64,000 nucleotides of DNA from Mucilaginibacter sp. PAMB04168 (GCF_039634365.2 NZ_CP155079.2:1550001-1614000), one strand, 5' to 3'. Positions 1 to 9,236 are shown, numbered from the stretch's first letter. Numbers and translations: made by a program. The notes: generated from the letters alone by a model not told the origin.

Positions 1-350
1 GGGAATGCCGATATGGTAAGGTTGCCTGCCTTTACAGGCTCGTAGCCTCTAAAAGTGCGTACCAAATGCTGCTCTAAAAATAAGCGGCCATATTGCATGG
101 TGGCATGGGTAATATATACCGGCAACTGGTATTTTTTAGAAAGCACAGCAACGCCGCGAATATGGTCTGAGTGCTCATGCGAAATGAATATAGCTTTCAC
201 TTTTTGCATAGAAAGGCCCAGGCGTTGCATGCGTTTTTCGGTTTCGCGGCATGATATGCCTACGTCAATCAGCACAGCCTCATGCTGATTGCCCACATAG
301 TAACAGTTGCCGTTGCTCCCTGAGTTAAGTGAAGTAATGTATAAAGCCAT
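1..350 (-). CDS. MBL-fold metallo-hydrolase (3' part outside window)
   Basis: The N-terminal 116 codons of a metallo-beta-lactamase-fold hydrolase are visible; the gene runs off the left edge. The start is the ATG at 350-348. The product begins MALYITSLNSGSNGNCYYVG, as in the YycJ/WalJ-type MBL family, and carries the metal-binding signature H58-E-H60-S-D62-H63. There is no signal peptide, so the enzyme should be cytoplasmic. WalJ-type proteins are implicated in nucleic-acid processing or repair, but the substrate here cannot be told. The family call is firm; the exact subfamily is inference because most of the protein is missing. Confidence 0.85.
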   Translation of the reverse strand, partial: MALYITSLNSGSNGNCYYVGNQHEAVLIDVGISCRETEKRMQRLGLSMQKVKAIFISHEHSDHIRGVAVLSKKYQLPVYITHATMQYGRLFLEQHLVRTFRGYEPVKAGNLTISAF

Positions 351-519
351 TTGCAATTACAAAGTAACCGGTTTTTGGCCAAAGTAATTAAGGTTTGATT
401 AATTTATTTTCAGAATGGATTTTAGAAAACTGATTTATAATGGTTTATTTATTCTAAAAAAATTAGTATGTCTATTACTATAAAATGTTCACTTTTAACA
501 TCTCAAAATTAACCTCATC

Positions 520-1020
520 ATGTATCATACCATCAGCGATTTTTTAACCGACTGGCAAAACGAAGCAGCTAACACCGCCAAGCTGTTTTCTTACATTACC
601 GAAGATGCCAAGGCCATTAAGATTCACCCTAAAATTCGTACGCTCGAGTTTTTGGCCTGGCATATTACCGAAACCATAACGGAGATGGGCAGTAAGGCCG
701 GGTTGTTTGATGACGACTTGCTCGAACACCAGTCCATACCTGCCACCTTTGCCCAAATTGCCGCCGCTCATCAAAAGTACAATGCGCAATTAGCCGAAAA
801 CGTGAGCAGCCGGTTGACAGATGCTGACTTACAGGATGAAGTGAATATGTACGGCCAAACCTGGACTAAAAGTACCGTACTATCCGTACTGGTACAGCAT
901 GAGGCGCATCATCGTAGCCAAATGACGATTATTATGCGCATGGTAGGCTTGCCTGTACCAGGCTTATACGGCCCCTCGCAAGAGGAGTGGGAAGCAATGG
1001 GCATGCCTGCAATGCCGTAA
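520..1020 (+). CDS. DinB family protein
   Basis: This 166-residue protein has the length and helical pattern of the DinB/YfiT four-helix-bundle superfamily. The probable metal triad is H48 (in the WHIT motif), H127 and H131 (HEAHH motif), matching the family's usual H...HxxxH arrangement. No signal peptide or membrane segment is seen. Members include thiol-dependent S-transferases and damage-inducible proteins, but most in Bacteroidota are uncharacterised, so no substrate can be assigned. The ATG at 520 directly opens the conserved N-terminal helix. The gene appears to stand alone or to lead the small downstream gene. Confidence 0.85.
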   Translation: MYHTISDFLTDWQNEAANTAKLFSYITEDAKAIKIHPKIRTLEFLAWHITETITEMGSKAGLFDDDLLEHQSIPATFAQIAAAHQKYNAQLAENVSSRLTDADLQDEVNMYGQTWTKSTVLSVLVQHEAHHRSQMTIIMRMVGLPVPGLYGPSQEEWEAMGMPAMP

Positions 1021-1077
1021 CCAAGGGCAAACATTTTGCGGGCTGATGCGTCTCTGTGTAAGTACCAATTTATTGCT

Positions 1078-1362
1078 ATGGAAACTTTTGAAATACCAGT
1101 TGGCCCAAGCCAGCGCCTGCTTAAAATTGAACCGCAAGGAACTACCAATACGTATAAAATTTTTGCTGCCGACAGGGCACAGGATTGGATTGACCACGAA
1201 CAGGCCCGCTCGGTAGATATACCAGATGATGGCTTATTAGGAACCATAACTGTACGCAGCGACCGCGATTTTGATTTTGAAGGCGGCGGCGCTTTCTCCG
1301 GAGATGAAATATTGGGTATTGCCGCACAAATTACGTTGCATCCATCTTTCCAGCAACAATAG
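1078..1362 (+). CDS. small acidic hypothetical protein
   Basis: This encodes 94 residues from the ATG at 1078. An upstream in-frame TTG at 1036 would add 14 residues lying close behind the DinB stop, but the ATG is preferred because the added residues look non-conserved. The protein is acidic, without signal peptide, Cys or membrane segment, and seems to be a compact beta-rich domain (alternating hydrophobic strands plus a Gly-rich stretch near residue 65). I do not recognise the family. A strong terminator hairpin follows at 1400-1452, which supports a real transcript here. Confidence 0.6.
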   Translation: METFEIPVGPSQRLLKIEPQGTTNTYKIFAADRAQDWIDHEQARSVDIPDDGLLGTITVRSDRDFDFEGGGAFSGDEILGIAAQITLHPSFQQQ

Positions 1363-1399
1363 CTTTAGTGGCTAAATATCTTTTCGTTTACTTTTATTA

Positions 1400-1452
1400 A
1401 AAGCATTAGCCGCTGGCCTTACTTTGTGTATATCAGCAGCGGCTAATGCTTT
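1400..1452 (+). terminator. intrinsic terminator-like hairpin
   Basis: A perfect 16-bp stem (1400-1415 with 1437-1452) encloses a 21-nt loop. It follows the small gene ending at 1362 and is followed by a T/C-rich run. The T-tract is imperfect, so the element may act mainly as a 3' end-stabilising hairpin. Confidence 0.65.
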
Positions 1453-1589
1453 ACTCTCCATTTTTCTGCGTAAATGCAATTACGTGCGCAGGTGCTAAGC
1501 TTTCAACTGTCCTGCTCTTAACTGGTTTGCTGGCTAAATAAGTACACCAAGTATTTATATTTACCATCAACCAATCATAAACGAGTTTT

Positions 1590-3215
1590 ATGCAATTTAA
1601 ATCTTTACTAATCCTGGCTGGCTTGCTGTTTTCAGGTATGCCATCAGTTAGAGCCCAACACAAACCCGGAAAACCGGTTAAGAAACCAAACATCATTATT
1701 ATACTGGCCGATGATATGGGCTATTCGGACATTGGCTGCTTTGGAGCTACCACACAAACGCCCAACCTTGATAATATGGCCAAAACCGGGTTAGTGATGA
1801 CCCAGTTTTATAACGCTTCGCGCTGCTGCCCCTCGCGCGCCTCTTTGCTTACGGGGCTTTATCAGCACCAGGCCGGCGTGGGCGATATGGTAAATACACG
1901 TAAGGAACCAGCCTATCAAGGTTATCTTAACAACAACTGTGTAACCATTGCCGAAGCGCTGAAAGGCAGTGGGTATAATACCTATATGGCTGGTAAATGG
2001 CATGTTGGTACAGCGCCACAGAACTGGCCTGTAAAACGCGGCTTCGACCATTACTTCGGGCTTATAGATGGAGCCGGAAGTTACTTTAATCCCACTAACC
2101 CATACCGGCCCAACCAGCACCTTACTGTGGCGTTAGATGATCAGCCGTATACGCCCGAAAAAGGTTTTTACGCTACCGACGGTTATGCCAGCTATGCGGT
2201 AAAATACATAAGGGATAATAAAAGTAGCGGTAAGCCTTTCTTTTTATACATGGCTTTTACCGCCCCGCACTGGCCGCTTAATGCATTGCCCGAAGACATA
2301 GCAAAGTACAAAGGCAAGTTTATGGCTGGCTGGGACAAAGTGCGCGAGCAACGCTTTAACCGCATGAAACAGTTGGGCGTTATCAATAGCTCAACGCAGC
2401 TATCGCCACGCGATAAGAATGTACCCGACTGGAGTAGCCTGAGCGAACAAGAGAAGCAGGCCTGGGATGAAAAGATGGCTGTTTACTCGGCCATGGTTGA
2501 TCGTATGGACCAGAACATTGGCCGCATACGCCAGGCATTGAAAGAAACAGGGCAGGATCAGAATACAATCATCATGTTCATGTCTGATAACGGCGCCAGT
2601 AGCGAAAGTATTCGCGGTAATGGCTTTACACCCGAAATGATTGCCGCCAGTCAAAAGCCGGCAAGTGATCCATCATCATTTACAGCCTATGGCTTTACCG
2701 GTGCTAACGTTAGTAATACCCCACTAACATTATTTAAGCACTGGGTTTATGAGGGCGGTATAGCTACGCCTTTTATTGTAAGTTATCCTGCGGTTATTAA
2801 AGCGCACAAAAAAAGCGAACAGCCCGGGCACATTGTTGATTTAATGGCTACCTGTTTGGATTTGGCAGGAGCGAAATATCCTAAAACCTATAACAACAAT
2901 GCAATTAAACCAACCGAAGGCATAAGCCTGTTGCCGCTTATAAAGGGGCAAATCTGGAAAGGGCATAACGCACTGTTTTTTGAGCACGAGGGTAACCGGG
3001 CCGTTAGGCAGGGCAACTGGAAACTGGTGTCGGAATACCCAGCCAACCAGTGGCAATTATATAACATAGCGCAAGATCGCTCTGAGACAAATAATCTTGC
3101 CGCAAAATATCCTCAGAAAATGAAAGCGCTGGAAGCACTTTATGAGCAGTGGGCTAGTCGTATCGGCGTTATTCCTTTCGAGAAATTGGATAAGCGGAAA
3201 GGTGATGAGTTTTAA
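1590..3215 (+). CDS. secreted arylsulfatase (formylglycine-dependent)
   Basis: This 541-residue family S1 sulfatase hydrolyses sulfate esters, probably on polysaccharides, in the periplasm. A signal peptide covers about residues 1-22 (cut after VRAQ). The metal-binding DDMGYSD motif is at 41-47. The signature C80-P-S-R83 is the Cys-type site converted to formylglycine, so the enzyme needs a maturase (anSME or FGE) not seen in this window. Later motifs, MAGKWHVG and a C-terminal sulfatase tail, are in place and the length is normal for the family. There is no SusC/SusD partner next to it, so the substrate is open. Confidence 0.93.
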   Translation: MQFKSLLILAGLLFSGMPSVRAQHKPGKPVKKPNIIIILADDMGYSDIGCFGATTQTPNLDNMAKTGLVMTQFYNASRCCPSRASLLTGLYQHQAGVGDMVNTRKEPAYQGYLNNNCVTIAEALKGSGYNTYMAGKWHVGTAPQNWPVKRGFDHYFGLIDGAGSYFNPTNPYRPNQHLTVALDDQPYTPEKGFYATDGYASYAVKYIRDNKSSGKPFFLYMAFTAPHWPLNALPEDIAKYKGKFMAGWDKVREQRFNRMKQLGVINSSTQLSPRDKNVPDWSSLSEQEKQAWDEKMAVYSAMVDRMDQNIGRIRQALKETGQDQNTIIMFMSDNGASSESIRGNGFTPEMIAASQKPASDPSSFTAYGFTGANVSNTPLTLFKHWVYEGGIATPFIVSYPAVIKAHKKSEQPGHIVDLMATCLDLAGAKYPKTYNNNAIKPTEGISLLPLIKGQIWKGHNALFFEHEGNRAVRQGNWKLVSEYPANQWQLYNIAQDRSETNNLAAKYPQKMKALEALYEQWASRIGVIPFEKLDKRKGDEF

Positions 3216-3250
3216 TTAATAAGTGCACTGAAAAAAAAGTTTCAATAAGT

Positions 3251-3281
3251 TTTGAAAGTTTAATAAGAAGTTCTACATTTG
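3251..3281 (+). promoter_or_regulatory. candidate Bacteroidota promoter for the GbsR-like gene
   Basis: TTTG at 3251-3254 and TACATTTG at 3274-3281 (consensus TAnnTTTG) are 19 bp apart, as expected for Bacteroidota sigma-70. The -7 element ends only 3 bp before the ATG at 3285, so the transcript would be leaderless or nearly so, or a later start codon is used. Confidence 0.35.
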
Positions 3282-3284
3282 ACT

Positions 3285-3791
3285 ATGGAATTAGCGGAAG
3301 CGAAGCGGAAGTTTATTGAGGCCTGGGGCAAGTTAGGATCAGAGTGGGGGATTAACCGCACCATGGCACAGGTACACGCGCTGCTGCTGATGTCGCCCGA
3401 GGCTATGACCACTGAAGAAATTATGGAGGCGCTAAGCATATCACGTGGTAACGCCAACATGACCCTTCGCGACCTGATAGGATGGGGACTTATAGAAAAG
3501 CAGCATAAAGCGGGTGAGCGAAAGGAGTACTTTTTTGCCGAGAAAGACACTTGGGCAATAGCCAGGCAGGTAGCTCAGGAGCGTAAAAAGCGGGAGCTTG
3601 ATCCGGTACTTAAAATATTGAATGAATTATCCACTGTAAAAGGCGATGAAAAGGATCCGGAATATAAGACCTTCAAAAAATCTGTTGGCGATATTAGCAA
3701 GCTGGCCGGCAACGTGAACAAGACGTTGGAAACCATGCTCAAGGCCGAGGAGAACTGGTTTTGGGGATCAATTTTTAAGATCTTTAAATAG
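3285..3791 (+). CDS. GbsR/MarR-family transcriptional regulator
   Basis: The product is 168 residues from the ATG at 3285; a TTG two codons upstream is less likely. It is a winged-helix MarR/GbsR-type regulator. The recognition region around residues 40-75 reads as an HTH (ALSISRGNANMTLRDLIGWG) followed by a charged wing (KAGERKEYFFAEKD). The C-terminal third is helical, as in GbsR-type repressors that dimerise through long helices. It heads a same-strand run of membrane, DCC and epimerase genes (3870-7258) and may regulate it. The ligand is unknown. Confidence 0.85.
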   Translation: MELAEAKRKFIEAWGKLGSEWGINRTMAQVHALLLMSPEAMTTEEIMEALSISRGNANMTLRDLIGWGLIEKQHKAGERKEYFFAEKDTWAIARQVAQERKKRELDPVLKILNELSTVKGDEKDPEYKTFKKSVGDISKLAGNVNKTLETMLKAEENWFWGSIFKIFK

Positions 3792-3869
3792 GTCTTATTT
3801 TTTTGACTCAATATTTCATAAATTACTGAAAATACAATATATATTATCTTAACTTAAAACAATTAGATC

Positions 3870-4250
3870 ATGAACTACTTCATTTTAACTTATGCCATTT
3901 ATTTACTGGTTAGTATAGCCCTCACCGTATGGGTAGCCAAGGTGCTGTTTAAAAACGGCCGCATATTTTTAGTCGATATTTTTCACGGCAACACCCCCCT
4001 GGCCGATTCTGTGAACAAGCTTTTGCTGGTAGGCTTTTACCTGGTAAACATAGGTTATATAAGTTTGGCGCTCAGAGAGGGCGGTTCTATAACCGATGCA
4101 CGGGTTTTAATAGAGGTGCTGAGCCGCAAACTAGGCTGTATCATTCTTATTTTGGGTGCCATGCACTTTCTTAATCTTATCGTATTTTTTAAACTGCGCA
4201 ACAAGGCGCAACTTAACAAGCCGGCTAAATTAAGTTATGTAAAGTTGTAA
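3870..4250 (+). CDS. small integral membrane protein
   Basis: This 126-residue protein has three predicted membrane helices (about residues 4-26, 48-67 and 90-113) and a basic C-terminal tail. I do not recognise the family with certainty. It lies between a GbsR-like regulator and a DCC thiol-oxidoreductase-like gene with 49-78 bp gaps, so it is probably part of the same transcription unit. It may be a membrane partner of the following DCC protein, but that rests only on position. Confidence 0.65.
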   Translation: MNYFILTYAIYLLVSIALTVWVAKVLFKNGRIFLVDIFHGNTPLADSVNKLLLVGFYLVNIGYISLALREGGSITDARVLIEVLSRKLGCIILILGAMHFLNLIVFFKLRNKAQLNKPAKLSYVKL

Positions 4251-4299
4251 GGTATCCTTGGGCTTAATCTTGTTATACGCCTGAATTAACTAAGCGATC

Positions 4300-5121
4300 A
4301 TGAAAACACTGCAAAACCACATCATTCTTTACGATGCCGAATGCCCTATGTGTAAAGCGTATACCCGGGCCTTTACACAAACCGGTATGCTGAATGCCGA
4401 CGGCCGTGCCAGCTACCAGCAAATGCCCGAGGTTGCCTGCCCGGTAGTTGACCGTCAGCGAGCCGTAAATGAGATAGCCCTTGTAAACACGCAAACCGGC
4501 GAGGTAACTTATGGGGTCGATAGTGTGTTCAAGGTATTAGGTCATGCCTTTCCGGTATTTATGCCATTATTTGCATTCGGGCCGTTTGTTTGGTTAATGC
4601 GTAAAGTATACGCCTTTATCTCTTACAACCGCCGGGTTATTATTCCGGCTCCACATAAAGGTGAGCAAGGTTTACAGCCAACGTTCAGGTTAAGCTACCG
4701 GTTACTATACCTGCTGTTTAGCTGGCTGGTGGTTGGCTTTATATTAACTATTTACACGCACCGGCTTACCGGTCTCGTTCCGTTAGGTAACGTGTATCGT
4801 GAGTACATGATATGTGGTGGGCAAATCATTTTTCAAGGTTTGATCGTTAGCCTGTACATGCCCGCTAAACGGTGGGACTACCTGGGTAACATGATGACTA
4901 TATCACTGGCAGGTGCATTATTATTGTTACCTGTTTTATGGATAGGCAAATGGTTGGCATTCAGCGCATGGTTATATACAGCAGGCTTTATGGGCGTAGC
5001 CGGATTGATGCTTTTAGAGCATATTCGTCGCACACAGCTACTTCAATTGGGCTGGCTGCTTACCATCACGTGGGTAGTTTACCGGTTACTGGTGTTGTTT
5101 CTTATCTTTAAACTCAACTAA
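4300..5121 (+). CDS. DCC-family thiol-disulfide oxidoreductase with membrane domain
   Basis: This 273-residue protein has an N-terminal DCC/DUF393 domain beginning IILYDAECPMCKA, with the CxxC pair C15 and C18 in a thioredoxin-like setting (most members show D-x-x-C-x-x-C). After residue 110 it continues into a membrane region with about five helices. DUF393 proteins are predicted thiol-disulfide oxidoreductases without a firmly known substrate. The next gene starts 6 bp after the stop, indicating co-transcription with the epimerase. Confidence 0.8.
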   Translation: MKTLQNHIILYDAECPMCKAYTRAFTQTGMLNADGRASYQQMPEVACPVVDRQRAVNEIALVNTQTGEVTYGVDSVFKVLGHAFPVFMPLFAFGPFVWLMRKVYAFISYNRRVIIPAPHKGEQGLQPTFRLSYRLLYLLFSWLVVGFILTIYTHRLTGLVPLGNVYREYMICGGQIIFQGLIVSLYMPAKRWDYLGNMMTISLAGALLLLPVLWIGKWLAFSAWLYTAGFMGVAGLMLLEHIRRTQLLQLGWLLTITWVVYRLLVLFLIFKLN

Positions 5122-5127
5122 ATCATT

Positions 5128-6039
5128 ATGTATCATAAAATAATATTGGCAGGTGGCAACGGTTACCTAGGTACTGTACTCGCTAATTATTACCAGTCAT
5201 TAGCTGAGCAGGTTATCATTTTAAGTCGCAAGGCCGCCCCTGCAAAGGGTAACATTACAACGTTGGTTTGGGATGGCAAAACCGAGGGTGCATGGACTAC
5301 AGCTTTACAAGGCGCTGATGTAGTGATTAATCTTTGCGGCAAAAATGTGAACTGCCGCTATAATGAGCGCAACAAGCAGGAAATTCTATTATCCCGTATT
5401 GTGCCTACCACTTTGCTGGGTAAAGTGATTGAAAACCTTGCACAGCCTCCAAGGTTATGGATCAACGTCACATCTGCTACTATTTATCGCCATGCCGAAG
5501 ATCATCCGCAAGACGAAGCTACAGGAGAAATAGGCGAAGGATTTTCTGTAGATATATGCAAGCAGTGGGAGCAAAGCTTCTTTAACTGCCATACCCCGGC
5601 TACCCGTAAAGTGGCTCTGCGCATGGGTATTGTATTGGGCCGCAGCGATGGTGTTTTCCCGCGGTTGCTTAACCTGGTAAAGCTGGGTATGGGCGGCAAA
5701 CAAGGTAACGGGCAGCAAAAAGTAGGTTGGGTGCATGAGCACGACGCAGCCAGCATAACCCATTGGCTTATGGAGCATGATGATTTAGATGGCACAATCA
5801 ATTGCACCGCACCTAATACTGTTGGCAATGCCGAGTTGATGCGTATTATCCGCAAAACCTATGGAATGCCGTTCGGTTTGCCGGCCCCTGCATGGCTGCT
5901 AGCCATAGGTGCAGTGGTTATTGGTACCGAAACGGAGCTTATCCTTAAAAGTCGTTGGGTGGCGCCTAAACGTTTGTTAGACGCGGGATATCGGTTTCAA
6001 TTCGGTAACGCTGAAGCAGCAGTTAGGGATATAATATAA
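5128..6039 (+). CDS. TIGR01777-family NAD(P)-dependent epimerase-like protein
   Basis: This 303-residue member of the extended short-chain dehydrogenase superfamily resembles YfcH/SulA-type epimerases. The nucleotide-binding glycine motif G9-G-N-G12-Y-L-G15 opens a Rossmann fold. The family motifs INLCGKNVNCRY, WINVTSATIY and a C-terminal DUF1731-like segment (about 250-300) are present. The substrate is unknown for the family. It overlaps the next small gene by one base (TAATG), showing tight coupling. Confidence 0.87.
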   Translation: MYHKIILAGGNGYLGTVLANYYQSLAEQVIILSRKAAPAKGNITTLVWDGKTEGAWTTALQGADVVINLCGKNVNCRYNERNKQEILLSRIVPTTLLGKVIENLAQPPRLWINVTSATIYRHAEDHPQDEATGEIGEGFSVDICKQWEQSFFNCHTPATRKVALRMGIVLGRSDGVFPRLLNLVKLGMGGKQGNGQQKVGWVHEHDAASITHWLMEHDDLDGTINCTAPNTVGNAELMRIIRKTYGMPFGLPAPAWLLAIGAVVIGTETELILKSRWVAPKRLLDAGYRFQFGNAEAAVRDII

Positions 6040-6227
6040 TGAAGTCATCAACAAAAGCTTTTTTGGTTATAGCAGTGCCCTTATTGTTCGCATTTGGTGT
6101 GTATGCCGTTTTTTTGTTCAAAGGTCTTTCAGCTTTAATGGGTATAATGACGGTAAGTTTCCTGCTGCTCGTTCCCTGTGCACTACCTTTAATTTCTACG
6201 CCTCCTAGTGGGCAGGCCGGATCATGA
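6039..6227 (+). CDS. small two-helix membrane protein
   Basis: This encodes 62 residues with two hydrophobic helices (about 6-27 and 31-51) and a short polar tail. The start overlaps the epimerase stop as TAATG, the usual sign of translational coupling. I recognise no family. It is listed because of the tight overlap and continuous operon. Confidence 0.5.
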   Translation: MKSSTKAFLVIAVPLLFAFGVYAVFLFKGLSALMGIMTVSFLLLVPCALPLISTPPSGQAGS

Positions 6228-6279
6228 AGGATATTCAGAACAATATATTAAAAGTGATTAAACAACGCGTAGAGTAACC

Positions 6280-6777
6280 ATGCCAGTAATTACGTTACAA
6301 ACCTTTATACAAGCGCCCGTTGAGGGATGCTTTGATCTGTCGCGCAGTATTGATCTGCATCTGCAATCTATGCAGCAGCATAGCGAGAAAGCAATAGCAG
6401 GTGTAACCAGCGGACTGATTGGACCTGGAGATACGGTTACCTGGAAAGCCCGGCATTTTGGCCTGCCTTTTACCATGACTGTGCAATTAACCGAAATGAA
6501 ATATCCGGTTTATTTTGTAGACCAGATGGTAAAAGGGCCCTTCAAGTGGTTCAGGCATTACCATGCTTTTCGGGCGCAAAATAACGGCACCTTGATGACC
6601 GATGAGTTTGTTTTTAAATCGCCTTTAGGCTGGCTGGGCAAAATAACAGACAAACTTGTGCTCCATAGCTATTTGCAAAAAATGCTGCAGCAACGAAACG
6701 ATTTTATCAAGCGTGCGGCCGAAAATTCACCAGTAAATCTTTACCATCATGAACTTAGTACAGCAACAACTGCGTAG
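6280..6777 (+). CDS. SRPBCC-family ligand-binding protein
   Basis: This 165-residue START/SRPBCC-like protein is of the kind often annotated as a cell-division inhibitor-like SRPBCC. It opens ITLQTFIQAPVEGCFDLSRS and contains the characteristic WKARHFGLPFTMT and FRHYHAF...TLMTDEFVF strands around the hydrophobic pocket. In several genomes it accompanies TIGR01777 epimerases, as here. No catalytic residue can be named and the ligand is unknown. Its last 29 bases overlap the next gene. Confidence 0.8.
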   Translation: MPVITLQTFIQAPVEGCFDLSRSIDLHLQSMQQHSEKAIAGVTSGLIGPGDTVTWKARHFGLPFTMTVQLTEMKYPVYFVDQMVKGPFKWFRHYHAFRAQNNGTLMTDEFVFKSPLGWLGKITDKLVLHSYLQKMLQQRNDFIKRAAENSPVNLYHHELSTATTA

Positions 6778-7258
6778 CCAAATCAAAACATACGTATGGA
6801 TCATTATCATTGGCTTGGCCATTAGTGGCCTAACAGCCTTCCCGCTAGAGAGTGAACTGGCCTGGCTAACTCATCATTCAGGCGCTTTGCCGGTGGGTAT
6901 GCAAAAATGGCTCAACATGATTTATGAGGCTATCCGCCAAACAAACCAGCAATATCCTTACCTGAGTTATGGTACCGATTGGCTTGCGTTTGCACATGTG
7001 GTACTGGCAATTTTATTTGTTGGCCCATTGATTGACCCGGTTAAAAACATTTGGGTGATACAATTTGGTATGATTGCCTGCGTGCTGATCTTTCCTTTAG
7101 CTTTTATTGCAGGCCCCATTCGCCACATACCCGTTTTTTGGCGTTTTATTGATAGCTCATTTGGCGTAATATGCTTTATACCGCTGTGGTTAACCTATCG
7201 GTCGGTTAAAAAGCTGGAGAAGTTGCCAGCTAATTCCCAATCAATGTCTTTCCTTTAG
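6749..7258 (+). CDS. four-helix integral membrane protein
   Basis: This 169-residue protein has about four membrane helices (13-33, 72-88, 97-118, 128-147) and a conserved-looking loop with PIRHIPVFWR. I do not recognise a named family. It overlaps the SRPBCC gene by 29 bp on the same strand and its 3' end overlaps the convergent acyltransferase by 29 bp, so it is the last gene of the run that starts at 3285. Confidence 0.65.
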   Translation: MNLVQQQLRSQIKTYVWIIIIGLAISGLTAFPLESELAWLTHHSGALPVGMQKWLNMIYEAIRQTNQQYPYLSYGTDWLAFAHVVLAILFVGPLIDPVKNIWVIQFGMIACVLIFPLAFIAGPIRHIPVFWRFIDSSFGVICFIPLWLTYRSVKKLEKLPANSQSMSFL

Positions 7259-8300
7259 TCAGGTTTATAAGTCTGATCACGATTAGCGTAATGCCATACG
7301 TAACCAAAAAGAATAGAAGCTTATACGCTATATAAGCGCCCAGCCCTATCTCATTTGCCTCAATATGTAACGGCCTTAAAATCTCGGGCGTTAAAAAAAC
7401 CAGAATGATGGGATGAATCAGATAAACGCCGTAAGTACTTTGGCGGGGTTGTAAGTAATTTAAACCTTTTATGGTTCGCACTTTAAGCAGTAAGGTGAAC
7501 ACTGCTAAAGAATATAAAATGTTACTAAAGCGCAAAGTGTTAGTGGCATGTCCGCTATGGATAGAAGTTAAAGCATAAACCTCAAAATTAGCCGCCAGGT
7601 AAGTAACTATTATTGCTAATACAGCTACAAAGTAGGGTAACCCGTTTACTGCAGCCTCAACCTGAGGCCAGTACTTGCGCAACTGGGCACCTAACCATAA
7701 AAAGAAAACGTAGCCCAATATAGCGGTTGTATGAGCAGGGTTAATCCACGCGTAATAGGCGTTTACGCAATAAAATAAGGTGCATGCCAGTAGCGCTATG
7801 CCAAACCATTTACTATATAAATGCTTTTTAAAAATAAGCAGTAGGGTAATGCTCACCATAAAGTTAATAATAAACCAATAATTGGTATACAGATAAACCT
7901 GCTGTATTTCCTGCCATATATTAGGCCAGTTAAACCGGTCATCATGATACATATTGGCTTTTACTTTCAGATTGATTGCAAAGCACACAATAAACAGCAC
8001 CGACCAAAATAGCCACGGGCTGAACGTGTTACTAAAACGACGTTTTAAGTATTGCCAGGGCGTGTAATCGGTAAATTTATCGCCAATTAAAAAGCCAGCC
8101 AGCAAAAAAAAGGTGATGGTGCCAAATTTGGTTAACTGCGTAAGCAAGTTGTAAGCCGTTACCTTAGCAGTACCCGGTGTAAGTGCAACGCCGGCGCCTA
8201 AAACATGTTCCGCTACAATGGCCATCATAGCTATACACCTGATATGGTCAATAAAATCGTAATTGTGCTTTTTAGGCGCTTCGTTAACTAAGTTTTGCAT
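7230..8300 (-). CDS. membrane acyltransferase, acyltransferase-3 family
   Basis: This 356-residue integral membrane O-acyltransferase belongs to the OafA/NodX group and has about ten hydrophobic helices. The N-terminal motif DFIDHIRCIAMMAIVAEH contains the Arg and His that are functionally important in this family. Such proteins transfer acetyl or other acyl groups to sugars of exopolysaccharide, LPS or other exported glycans. No glycan cluster is adjacent, so the acceptor is unknown. The length is normal for the family. Confidence 0.88.
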   Translation of the reverse strand: MQNLVNEAPKKHNYDFIDHIRCIAMMAIVAEHVLGAGVALTPGTAKVTAYNLLTQLTKFGTITFFLLAGFLIGDKFTDYTPWQYLKRRFSNTFSPWLFWSVLFIVCFAINLKVKANMYHDDRFNWPNIWQEIQQVYLYTNYWFIINFMVSITLLLIFKKHLYSKWFGIALLACTLFYCVNAYYAWINPAHTTAILGYVFFLWLGAQLRKYWPQVEAAVNGLPYFVAVLAIIVTYLAANFEVYALTSIHSGHATNTLRFSNILYSLAVFTLLLKVRTIKGLNYLQPRQSTYGVYLIHPIILVFLTPEILRPLHIEANEIGLGAYIAYKLLFFLVTYGITLIVIRLINLTKGKTLIGN

Positions 8301-8396
8301 AAATGTAAAGGCTGTGCGGCACGTAAAGTATCTGGCCCGGCAAAAATATAATCCTTTAACGCATTTTCATCGCTTTTAAGTTGGAAGTGTTTAAAT

Positions 8397-8423
8397 AAAA
8401 AAGCCGCCTGCAAGGCAGGCGGC
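8397..8423 (-). terminator. intrinsic terminator of the PorT-like gene
   Basis: A 9-bp GC-rich perfect stem, GCCGCCTGC (8403-8411) with GCAGGCGGC (8415-8423), has a 3-nt loop. On the minus strand it is followed by six T (8402-8397). It lies 30 bp past the stop of the minus-strand barrel gene. Confidence 0.88.
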
Positions 8424-8452
8424 TCGAGGTAACGGCTAATATATATAAGGGA

Positions 8453-9094
8453 TTAGAACTTAAAGCCCAGGCCAATTTGCCAAACCTGGTTACGGTAATC
8501 CGGAACGCCCGAAGATCCGTTCGGATTATTCTCTTGAAAATCTATGGTATAACGGCCGCGCAAATCTACATTGCGGTTCAAATCAAGCTGAATACCTATT
8601 ACGCCGCCTACAAAGGTTTTATCGCCGTTGTAAGAGTATTTTTCTTGCTGTATTACATCAAAACCGTCATAATAAGTATTACGGGTATTCATCAGGAATG
8701 ACACCTGCGGTCCAACCAGTACATTAAAAGCAGGAGCAAGCTTCAGTTTTGCTAAAATCGGCACGTCGATAAAGTTGGCGCGTTGAGCAAAATCGCCATA
8801 AGCGGTATTAGCACGGTAGCCTTTTTGCGAGTACAATATCTCGGGTTGAAAAGACAGTGGGTAAACAATGGGAATGTCGACAAACAGACCAAAGTTAGCG
8901 CCCAGCTTAGTATCGGTACTAAAATCGGAGTTGCGTGAACTCACCGTGTTGGCAATGTTCAACCCACCGGTTAAGCCCACACGCGGCTGATAAAAATCGT
9001 CGGATGAGCGCTGTTTGCGATAACCCCGGCGTTGTGCATCGGCAGTGCCTACTATAAGCAGCACCATGGCTGCCAGTAATAATTTTCTTTTCAT
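8453..9094 (-). CDS. PorT-type outer-membrane beta-barrel protein
   Basis: The product is 213 residues with a signal peptide (1-20, cut after ADAQ), a basic linker, and then an eight-stranded barrel pattern (VGLTGGLNIAN..., FQPEILYSQKGY, ...GGVIGIQLD...). It ends in a C-terminal Phe (GLGFKF), the usual outer-membrane insertion signal. It matches porin-family/PorT outer-membrane proteins common in Bacteroidota. Its role is unknown and it has its own terminator. Confidence 0.88.
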   Translation of the reverse strand: MKRKLLLAAMVLLIVGTADAQRRGYRKQRSSDDFYQPRVGLTGGLNIANTVSSRNSDFSTDTKLGANFGLFVDIPIVYPLSFQPEILYSQKGYRANTAYGDFAQRANFIDVPILAKLKLAPAFNVLVGPQVSFLMNTRNTYYDGFDVIQQEKYSYNGDKTFVGGVIGIQLDLNRNVDLRGRYTIDFQENNPNGSSGVPDYRNQVWQIGLGFKF

Positions 9095-9201
9095 GAGTTA
9101 GTTTTTAATTCATACTTGAATGCTTTATAGATTCAATTAATACGCATTGGTTTATTTGAGCGGTAAATAATTTTGTTTAAAATGTTTAAACATTAAGTAC
9201 G

Positions 9202-9236
9202 TTTGGTGCTTATCAAGGGCAGGTTACTTATTTTTG
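9202..9236 (+). promoter_or_regulatory. candidate promoter of the GH3 gene
   Basis: TTTG (9202-9205) and TATTTTTG (9229-9236, consensus TAnnTTTG) lie upstream of the ATG at 9252. Spacing is 23 bp, slightly longer than the usual 19-21, so the call is tentative. Confidence 0.4.
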